From Calamus simplicifolius (Eukaryota; Streptophyta; Magnoliopsida; Arecales; Arecaceae): a stretch of DNA of 64,000 nucleotides. The position numbers and the translations under genes were made by a program. Shown here piece by piece: positions 54,591-64,000 of this stretch; positions within the stretch are counted from its first letter, which is position 1, and each line of letters begins with the position of its first letter. The notes below the pieces were generated by a model. The model did not search any database and was not told where the DNA came from. It was given only the letters and a program-made list of their open reading frames with translations. The DNA lies in the NCBI GenBank assembly GCA_900491605.1, contig UESW01004422.1, positions 520,659-584,658 of the forward strand, written 5' to 3'.

Positions 54591-57500
54591 CTGTAGTTAA
54601 TGCATAAGCTAGAGGAGACCTCAACTTTTCCAAGAGTGAGCTTGGTGGTGCTTCTATTTTATTATAAAAAAAAAAAAGAGAAGCTAGAAGCTAAGTTTTC
54701 TATGCATATTTACAATTTTTTTTAAGGCTAAAAAAAATTTAAGCTTTTATAATAGGCAAAAATTTATGCTTGCTCTTCAAACTTTCATTGAAAATTCTTT
54801 CTAATCCTTTAACTAAGGATTATTACAGTTTAACCTCTCATATTTAAATAATATTGCATTCCTAATGCTCTTTTATCTATTAGTAGTGAAGATTGATAGA
54901 ATAATTGGCATATCATCAAGTCAATTAGTCTAAATATTTGCACCGTTAATTTTAATTGACCTATTATGTAATAGAACATTAAGAATATAATATTTTTTAA
55001 AATATGAGAGATTAAACTATAACAAACAAAAGGTTGAAAATAAAATAAATTTTGAGTGAAAATTTGAGGCCCAAAAGTATATTTGAGCCTTTATAATAAT
55101 AATAATAATAATAATTGAACCTGTAGGAAGATAAAGTGTGTTTTCTTATTATTTTTGAAAAATTTTCTCTTGTCAATATTCAACATGATTATCTTGCTGG
55201 TTTACATCACATGAAAATGTATGAAAGGCTCCTAATAAATGGATTGGGTGTGTCCCATAGCTGGACAGGATAAAAATATAAAAAGATGGCATACTTGAGG
55301 ATTTTGTTTTAGAGCAAGCTTGCTCTGATGCTGTGCATTTGAGATGTCTATCTTGCAGGATTGGCAACCTCTAGCTCCAAGCCAACTCATCTGACTCTCA
55401 ACAGACTAAATTGTTTCATGTCATATTTTCCACCCCCATAAATGAGATATGAAGCAAATATGATAGCCCATTAATTAGGCCCAGCTTAATTAGATATGGC
55501 ACTGGAGGGAATTCTTGGCAGTTGATATAAATATTAAGTCACTCCATTGATGACCAATGTTTGTTCTTTTATGTCTGCTTCCACTAGACATTCTGTTCTT
55601 CTTTTTATATCATCTGTAGTCCCTCCCAAGAACCAAGAGCTATAAATACATGAATCAAATGTTGGTTTGGTAGCACAAGTGATAAAGCTGGTAGGGTGTC
55701 ATGCCTCCAGCAGGCTTGCTCCATGTGCTTGTGATTTCAAAAAGCAGCTCTCATCATTCACCTCCCATGTCTTCTTCAGGGCAAATAGAAGACAACAATA
55801 ACACATCCCATTTCACCTTCCATTCCACCTACTGAAGAGCAACCGGACAGTAGTAGATCCAGTCTCTGCCACATTGGTACCAAACTGAAGCAATAAACAT
55901 GATGCCTGATAAATGGCCTTGCAATGAAATCCTTCTCAAGGCCCAATCTTGGCACCTAATGAAAGTACTCAATTGCCACTTGCCACAGAGGGATTATTGG
56001 TGCATCACAGCATACCACCCCTATTAGTGATCATCTCTCCAACCTTATAAATTGGACTAATGACTTCATGCCATAAAGCATGGAGCTTTATTTTAGTACC
56101 ACAATAAGTTCAAGGAAAGATGTGGTCTCATCTTGGTCCCTGCTGATCTTACATACCAACCAGCTCTGCCTGGGTCCATAGAAATAATGGCAATTGATAT
56201 AGATATAATATAATATGGTCCAGGACCAGGAGCACATATTCAGAGATGCAAAGAGCCCAAGGGAATTATTAAGTACGCTAATGCCATGGCCTAGATCAAG
56301 TGGCTTGCATCTCTGAATAATGGAGCTAAAGAGGGTGTAGACTTGTTGGTTATCATTCATGGCCATTTTCTAGGTGGCTTCTTGTGGGCATGGACCATGG
56401 ATGTGTGGGGAGGGAGGTTAAAGGCTTGCCTGATCTGGTTCTGGGGCTTCCTTTCATAATCGCGTACGCGTGATGTGTTCCCTCTAACCTCCTGCCTATG
56501 AGGCTGACAAGCTTATTTGGCCTTGCCGACTTCGCCGTTCTAAAGTGCCCATAAATTATGGCACCTAGGAATGACAAAGGGGGATAAGATGGAGATGGGA
56601 CTGAGGAGGATCGGGACCCCAATCTTCTTTCCTACCTCATAAATTATGCCGACTTCAGAGGTAAACGTCAGCTTGTTTTCATTCTCATTTCCACTTCCAC
56701 TTCGTGAAAAATAATAAATTTTCATCCTTGTCCTGCTGCCCCCTTTTCCTCTCCTATCTCTATCTCCACCTGGATCCTTCATTGTCAGCAGGGAAAGATA
56801 ACAATTTTTATTGAGGAATCCTGCCTCCAACAAAGGAGGGTGGGAATAAATTTCCACTTTTTAAGTTAAAATTCCAATAGTCATCATTCTTCATTTCTCT
56901 AGCCAAATCTTCACCCGTCTTTCTCATGACGGCTTCATCACCATTTAAAGCTATGTTATGGCTCTGCTCTGCTCTGCTCTCCTCTCTTCAATGCCTGTCC
57001 CAGGGCAACTTCAAGTAGAGGCTTCTACGTCATGCCCAAAATAATTAGAGTCCAATGCCAGCTCTGTTTGTGAGGAAGGCTTCCTCCTCCGACCCCACTG
57101 TACCTCCGGCTCCACTCAGGCAACACTACCATGACTGAGTTGTTCCAAGTCTCTGTCTCTGTTTCTATCTGCGTTAACTTTTTTTATGTCTCCACGGTTC
57201 ATCAGTTTATCTTACCAAGCTTTCAACATGAGCTTGCTGTAAGAAAGGTTGTCACGCATCAATGCTGGTTGAGAAGCCAAATGCTGAAGGCCTCAATATG
57301 ATAAGATTAAGTTTGATATACGTTGTTTGTCTTTTTAAATTCTGGTGGTTGCTCGACATGGTATCAGAAAGAAGGCTTGCGAGAGCGTGCGTTGCCGTCC
57401 ACTGTGCAGACATTGTACCCCACGTAGCTCATGACTCCATTGCTCTGACAAATGATTTAAATTATGACACTGGAACAATTAGTTTTTTACCAACTTAGTT

Positions 57501-57687
57501 ATAGAAATTTCAATTCCTTCGCTTAATGGTTTTACCTTCATGGAAATAACTACATCTGATGCAGAGTTGGGGACCATTTTATGAAGTCCCCACAGGCCGA
57601 AGAGATTGGGTCCTCGCAACCGTTTGGCTGAGTAGGGATTGGAGCATGGTAGGCTTTTCTTTTTAGTTCTTTGAAAAAGTCCTCTCA

Positions 57688-57837
57688 CATGCATGGTGCA
57701 CCAATGATTGACCGTATGCATAGTGTTAATCATCGCATGCAGGTGCAAAAAAGAATATTTTTGTTCTTAGGCATGCGTGGCTATATGCACGAGCAGTCAA
57801 TCACCGTATACGGTATGCATAACTTGCACCATGTATG
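57688..57837. repeat. 150-bp palindromic, MITE-like element
   Basis: The left end 'catgcatggtgca' (57688-57700) is mirrored by 'tgcaccatgtatg' (57825-57837). The arms continue with mirrored 'gattgacc' and 'gtatgcata'. It has no coding content, and a stem-loop RNA is possible. Confidence 0.55.
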
Positions 57838-58389
57838 ATATACAAAGAACGATCCTAATTCTTTTCCTTTCAGCACCGTAGAATGTTTCATGATGACAAC
57901 AAGCTGATTCAAGTTTCAGGTCATGAATGTTTTATATGATTATGGTGTATTTTATTTTACATATGATGTTCGTTTTACCAATCTCATTCTATGTTTAAGT
58001 AAAATTCAAGCCAACAAATTTTAAGCCTTCAATTGTTAAATCAGATTTAGGTAGAACCAATTTTATTTGGTCCTTATTTGATGTACATACCATATTTGAG
58101 AATATTTGCTCATGCTCTAACCCACCATCTAGACTAAAATGTGACACTATCGTAAAAACTTAGGTGTAACCCTAAAATTTATGCAAGGTTTAATTTTTTA
58201 TATTATATATGTATGTCTGTATATATATTATCAACTGCCAATGCATTAAACTTTAATGAAACATTATTTAATTTATAAGAATTATAAGTTAGGTAATTAC
58301 AAAGACTGATATCAAATGATTCGATTCATCCTTTAACTACTTATCCCTTAGTCTCCAATCCAACCACATAAATCATGACTATCCTGACC

Positions 58390-60740
58390 TTTGTAAATAA
58401 TAATAATGATGATAATCATAATGATGCAAAGTAAGTGCGATGGCCCTAAGCCCAATAAAAGTCTCGCATACCTCACCATGCAATATGAATTATTATAAAT
58501 ATAGAACATGTAACAACATGAATATAAGTAATAATAGCATAATATGATCATGTCTTAAAGCAATAAGCAAATCGTATAAGAGCGAAAGATAAATCATGTT
58601 CAACAGCATTAGTATCATCAAAGAACTTAACATAACCTACATCGTATATGATCAATAATAAGCAACATCATCATTATCGATATAATAACCATCATCATAT
58701 ATCGATGTTCAATTTCATTAGGTCATTGAATGGTAATTTACTCAGTTTCATAATTTTTATATTTGGATAGGCATTAAACTAATCAAGGAAATGTTTCAGT
58801 CCACGACAAGCAATTAAGTTTAGTCGTGCTTAAAGACATAGTGACAACTAAGCTGAACATACTCCAACTTATAGTAACAACTAAATCTAACTGTGCCCTA
58901 GCCTGTAGTGAGAAACAAGTTAAATCATGCTTCAACCTCTAGTAACAAATAAATCTAGTCACACTCTAGCTTGCAATAACAAACAAATCGCTATGCTCTA
59001 ACTTATTATTGCAATCAAAACTAATTACCCTCTAGCCTATGGTAGCAAATAGATCTAGCCATTGTCTAGTCTATGGTGGCATACAAGCCTAGTCATGCTC
59101 CAATCCGTGATGACAAATAAGTCTAGCTGTGCTCTATTTTACAGTGGCAACCAAATCTCATGACCAATCCCGTATCCACCGCAATCCATAGCATTCCATA
59201 TTTCAATTATTTATTAATTAAAATTTTATTTTTAAATACATAAACGTACAATCCAACATTCAATTTCATAATATTCTATATTTAATTATATAAATATGCA
59301 ATCCAATATTCAATTTCACAACAGTCAATACCATAAGTTATAATATACAACCCAAAACATGCATAAAATTTAAGTATATTTTTATCATAATCATTTTACT
59401 ACATAATCAACACCGTATCATTAACACATGCATTATCACAACATGTATATTCATGTCATCATCATAAATTTTCATAATATCACAATCATATATATTATTA
59501 AACATTCATGATCATACGAATATGTATATATATAAATATGTGCAAGCATTCTTACTTGCATTCACAATGATCCTAACTCACTTCCTTCAGGCTTCAATTG
59601 TTCTCTATCTATAATAAAAATATTAATTTTAAATTAGAATCATAGTTTTTTTTTTAATTTAAAGTTGGGTCTAGGGCCAAAGTTCGGGGTATGGAACAAT
59701 TGGTTCCTTGTGAGTTCGTTCTCCAATAGTAGGTCAAATTACAAGGTCATGCTTGAGATAAGCTGACTACAAGGTGGATAGATATGGTGGGGTCCTAAGG
59801 ATTAGGGACCCTGCCACAGAACTAGGCTCACAATAGATAAATCGACAAGTAGTGGAGGTCCTTTTGTGGCCCCCAAGGTCATAAGAACTGGCCTCCAAGC
59901 CAAGTCTACAACAAGGCTTAAATAGTGGCCCTTGTCATAAAAGAGCACAGTCATTCCTAGGTCCTTGGGCATTGTGATCGGTTAGAGGGCAACCCAACCA
60001 ACAACTGACCCAGTTGGTGAAAAATTAGCCTAGATAGGGGGAGTGAACAGGACCCTAGGGCGAGGGCCCATTTGTAGTGGAATGGTGGGGCAAGCAGGGA
60101 ACCAAGGGTTTCTTCCTAGTAGTCCAGATGACTCACAACCATTGTCACATGGAAGAGGCAAGGGGAGGTAGTGGTGGAAGGTGAGGATCGAAGTCCTTGC
60201 CCATAGATATGACTGTTACCAAATACTGAAGCATGGCTCAATTTATTAATTTGCATCCGCATGCTTAAGCATGGCTTAATTATTTGTCATCGTAGGCTGA
60301 AGCATGATTAGAATTAGTTTCCATTACGAGGAGAGTATGGCTAAACTTAATTGCTACCACGGGCTAAAGCATGACTAGATTTGATCGCCTATTATGCGTT
60401 AAAATATAGATTCAACTAGTCTAACTCCTAACTGAATATAAAATTATGAAACTGAATAAACTGTTTTTCGATAGCCTAATAAAATCGAACATTAGTACAT
60501 GATCGAAGATTATTATGTTGATTATGATGATGTAGCTTATTGTTGATCATACATGACATAGGTGCTTTGATGATGCTATTGTTGTAAATATGATTTTAAT
60601 TGCTACTCTAATATGATTTCCTTGTTGTTTTCAAGCATGATTATATTATTCTATTATTACTTATGTTCATGTTGTTACATATTAAGGTATGGGGGGATCT
60701 TAGTGGGTTTAAGGCTCATCACATTTCTTTTACATTTTTT
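58390..60740. repeat. Second large inverted repeat, diverged arms
   Basis: The left arm (about 58400-59160) and right arm (about 60225-60735) are approximate reverse complements. Mirrored pieces include 'cctcaccatgcaatatg' versus 'acatattaaggtatggg', 'gaacatgtaacaacatgaata' versus 'ttcatgttgttacatatt', and 'actcagtttcataatttt' versus 'aaattatgaaactgaata'. The centre (59165-60225) is non-coding. The outer ends resemble Ty3/gypsy (Tekay-type) LTR sequence around 'gggcttagggccatc', so these may be two oppositely placed LTR fragments instead of one foldback element. Confidence 0.65.
58826..59155. repeat. Diverged tandem repeat, about 34-bp unit
   Basis: About nine to ten units of the type 'caaataaatctagtcacact' + 'ctagcttgcaataa'. 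Fewer units in reverse orientation are found at about 60230-60420 in the opposite arm. Confidence 0.75.
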
Positions 60741-61863
60741 TTTAAAAGACCCAAATGCTTCTTAGGCCAAGTTTATGTTATCATGTTGGAGCATAAAGAC
60801 AAGTTAGTTTATAATCATTGTAAATTAAAACAATATTTAATAGGATTTTAATATACTAGTAATTGATAAAAGTAATTTGTTAAGAAAAAAAAATCAGATC
60901 TTACATAATTTTCTGTGTTAGGCTAATTAATGGATTGAAGTGCGGCAGTTTGAGAAGCAAAGCTAACACTTCAACACCATCCTCCCCTGTGGGCAACACA
61001 ATCCAAGTTACAGAGAAAATATAAAATTCCTGTTTAATAAAACTAAAGATATTTTTTCTTCTGAAAAAGAACTACAATGGCCTCTTCCAGTCAATTATAA
61101 TTCACTATGCAAGTTTTTTTTTTTTTTTTGGTGGGATTCTCAATGCATAGCTAAGAGAAAGCTTAAAACTAGGAGACTAACACGTTTGCTTGTTCTAGAG
61201 AGTTCAGGAACCTCTTTGTTCTACGCGCACCCACCATCAATTTTCTTTGGATTTTACAAGACTTTCAACCTGAATGCCCCAATAGTTGGTGGTAGAGTAT
61301 CAGCGATGGATGCTACTCATAGGAGGCCTCCACCATAAAAATTAAAAAAAAAAAAAAAGCCTCAGTCTCCATCTAACCTTTTGCGTGCGTGCGTGCGTGC
61401 GTTTGTAACAAGCTTTTAGAAAAATCGTGATCTCTAAAGTTGCATGATGGGGACCTCAAAAATAAAATAACTGGGATTGTAAATTAATTAGCATCAAACT
61501 TTTAATATGTTTATTTGTTCTGGCTATTCAAGTAATTTTAACATCAAATTTTATGTTTAGTCCAGGCTATTTTGGAATTTTTAAAATCAGAAAAAAAATT
61601 CTAGGCTTGCAAGCTATAAATAATTATAGAGATCATAAAATATAAGATTCTAGTTAGGCCAAGGTAGGCCAGCACCTAACCTTAACAGGTTGCATTCCTT
61701 TGAGCCATTGAAGCCAATTTAATAATCTCTTCTAACTGGAAATAAATTATGTTTTTCAACAGAGGCGCAATATCTAAAGAATAATCCTTTTCTGCTGGCT
61801 AACAACTAAGAATTGAATGAGGAAATTTTGGTTATCAAAGATCAAAGGGTTCCTAGGGCATAG

Positions 61864-61959
61864 GTATCTTATAATCATCTGGAGGAAATCATAAGACATT
61901 TACTTTTAAATTGCAAATTTACAGGAGGTTTCTGGGAACTAAAGTTCAAACATGGGATT
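61864..61959 (+). pseudogene. LINE zf-RVT remnant
   Basis: The frame reads 'VSYNHLEEIIRHLLLNCKFT' then 'GGFWELKFK', matching the zf-RVT pattern (xxEExxxHLLLxCxFTxxFWxxL) found between RT and RNase H in plant LINEs. No other LINE domain can be followed around it, so this is an old fragment. Confidence 0.55.
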
Positions 61960-63718
61960 AAAGGTCAATATCTATTATTTCCATCATAGAGGAGAGTAGC
62001 AAGCATGAACCTCATTAGAAATGGTGGGTAAGACTAGCAGTCTTAACAACTTGCCATGCACAAAAGTAAATAAATAATTTTTCTTTAAGAATCATTCAAC
62101 CCTTGCCATTTAAGATGACAGGTAGAGATTCGATATTGAAGGGTATCAACTCTGTCTTTCAAATTTTTATTTCTCAATATCATGGTTTTATAAGTGTTCA
62201 AATTGATTTGCCAGCTTCAACTTAGGTGAAAAAGAGGGATCTATATAAGTTAGGGTTTTTGATCGAAAAGTCGTAACAAAGCATTTTCAAAAAGAAACAT
62301 CTATACATTATCGACTCCGTGATGGATTGAAGAATGTATTATTATTTCAAAAAAAAATATCTAATGTTAAAGATCATTAGTCTATTGGCAATATGACTTG
62401 TTTGCAAGCTTGGACTTACATACGGAAGAGGTTAATGTATTTGTTCTTTTGTTAAAAAAAAAAAGGTTCATGACCCTTCTTTCTCCCCAAATAACTATGT
62501 TCCTATCTATCAACTTAATGTACATAGCATGCTAAATGCAACAAGCTTAAAGTAGAATAAGTCTAGCTAATTTCATAAACAAGTACTAATTAGTGATACT
62601 TGGACTTGGTAAAAGTCTGATTTTTTGCAATTTCCTTATGTGAACACAATATGACCCCAGTGCCATGTGCATCGCATGCCATTGACACGATTTGTTTGCT
62701 TGGATTAGGGTTCACAAGGACATCTACCATTCATCCCTCCTAGAACCATGGCACTAAATCCATGCTTTGAAATATCAATCCCTTCTTGATGGTCGAATGA
62801 ACGGGTAATCAAAGAGCTATGTTTTACCATCCCAATCATCATATTAATAAAACAAATTAGAGGTGTTTAGTTCTTGTTGTGGGCCAGGCACCAAGACACT
62901 TCCAAACTAGCATGGTCTCAGAGAGAAATTATTATCCTGGCTTAAAGCAGTTGCAGCCTTCCATTGCTTGTTTATATGTCTAAAGAGGACAATTAATCCA
63001 TCATGTTTCTTGTGAGCAGAGGGTGGTGCCCATCAATGAGCGGGCGGTGCTGGAAAATAACACCAAGATGAGGAATATTGCATGCGTCAGTCAGTGCTTT
63101 GAACAGTTGGATTCCAGCACTGTTTCGAAAGAAGATCATTAAAAACAGCTAGCACTAGTGCGTACAAACCCTTCTAAAAATTAAATGTTTGGATGCTTAT
63201 GTGAACAGCTTAATATTACTCCCAACAAATTTTAAGACCGTATTCTATAACTAAATAATTAAATCATGTAGTTTCATGCATCCACCTTGTCTAAGTTTTA
63301 AACGAAAAAAAAAAAAAATATATGTCATGTAGAATTCTTGTACTTTAATACTTGACAACGATGTCCTACATTCAACTCCTTGGAGCTTTCAGTCCCTCCA
63401 AGCCACCAAAGGCCCTCCCAAGTCCAGCCGGCAGACTTGCCAAACGAAATTCTTATAATACAGGCTTTATATATATATATCACAAAATACTGTACATTTT
63501 TGAACGACCATTAAATATCTAGTTTCGAACATTAATAACCATCCGCATCCAATGAATTTGTCAAACATAATATTGTATCAATTAATCCATACTTGATATA
63601 TATATATATATAACATGTGGTGGCGTTCAAACTTTCATGATATACGAAACTTGTATCACGGGATATCTGACCTTGGGGCAGACATCCATCGCTTGCATGC
63701 ACATGCTTGTCTCACACG

Positions 63719-63723
63719 CTTCT

Positions 63724-63754
<31 letters not shown>

Positions 63755-63765
63755 ATTCTTCTTCT
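63719..63765. repeat. (TTC)n microsatellite
   Basis: A run of TTC with few interruptions. Confidence 0.9.
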
Positions 63766-64000
63766 TAAGTTATCAACAAGAGCCGAGTATGTCGATGAAA
63801 CAGTTATTGCCAACGACGATGTTGCACTCAAACCCAACCACCCATCAGCTGCCCATTAATTCAATTTAACCCCATGAAGTTTGCTATATTGACCACAGAC
63901 TGCAGCAACACCGTCAAGCTTTATATATATATAATATCAAAATGCATCGATGATTTCAGAGGGGTCAATTTTTCCTCCTAAACTCGTGACATCAAATCTA

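Larger units (their letters stand above)
52476..58389. other. Long intergenic stretch, no convincing gene
   Basis: Mostly AT-rich. It holds (TAA)n near 52638-52655 and 55090-55112, a diverged direct repeat (54412-54590), a small palindrome (57688-57837), and a poly-purine/pyrimidine-rich stretch at 56560-56860 whose minus-strand frames are low-complexity. 'taggaatgacaaaggggg' near 56567 resembles a hAT-type terminus, but I could not find its partner. No exon or RNA gene is recognised. Confidence 0.5.
60741..64000. other. Intergenic DNA, no gene seen
   Basis: AT-rich with microsatellites: (TGCG)n near 61383-61402, AT runs near 63466-63480 and 63596-63612, and (TTC)n at 63719-63765. A LINE remnant is listed separately. 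The frame at 63615-63869 is a by-product of the TTC run. Confidence 0.5.

Noticed and set aside
55660..55740. tRNA-like stretch
   Set aside because: 'ggtttggtagcacaagtgataaagctggtagg' resembles part of a tRNA D-arm, but no acceptor stem, anticodon arm or T-arm can be built around it.
56353..56857. Two minus-strand frames of about 90-105 residues
   Set aside because: Low-complexity, Pro/Ser/Arg-rich, no family pattern; they sit in a strand-asymmetric stretch that may be an old DNA transposon end.

Overview
The window is plant nuclear DNA, most likely from a monocot; a palm is my guess but the sequence does not prove it. The grounds are a ten-exon alcohol dehydrogenase gene of the grass/palm ADH1 type, GT-AG introns, TATA-box promoters, AT-rich intergenic DNA, and a large load of plant L1-type LINEs and Ty3/gypsy retrotransposons. 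No prokaryotic features are present.

Layout. 1-503 is AT-rich repetitive DNA interrupted by a near full-length but broken LINE (504-6575). 6584-10600 is intergenic, with a MITE-like palindrome and a 5'-truncated LINE (8767-9470, minus) flanked by a perfect 17-bp target duplication. 10623-14369 holds the one clearly intact conserved gene, ADH1. 16569-16916 is a small Lys/Glu-rich protein gene whose paralogue, with a similar promoter, lies 30 kb away at 47047-47377. Between the two copies sit a duplicated MITE (17142-17812), a solo copia-like LTR split by a LINE fragment (18429-19193), and a deep nest of retrotransposons (20682-46541).

The nest. The outer element is a minus-strand Tat-lineage Ty3/gypsy element with gag, protease, RT, two RNase H domains, integrase, a plus-strand antisense gene with apparent introns, and arrays of short palindromic repeats. 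Its right-hand LTR is split by an AT-rich segment, which was itself entered by a LINE fragment (34597-35231) and by a plus-strand Athila-like Ty3/gypsy element (35624-45801). The Athila-like element has both LTRs, a tRNA-Asp-type primer site and the 5-bp target duplication GTATA. All element genes are broken.

The most unusual structure is a 4.3-kb inverted repeat at 48179-52475. Each arm carries a fragment of a bulb-lectin (G-type lectin, SD3-1-like) gene next to an array of a 91-bp higher-order tandem repeat, mirrored around a spacer of about 285 bp. Transcription through it would give a long hairpin RNA. A second, more diverged inverted repeat lies at 58390-60740 and contains a 34-bp tandem repeat. 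The rest of 52.5-64 kb is AT-rich intergenic DNA with microsatellites, a small palindrome and a LINE zinc-finger remnant.

Expected working protein genes are ADH1 and probably the two small paralogues. Everything else reads as mobile-element or pseudogene sequence.
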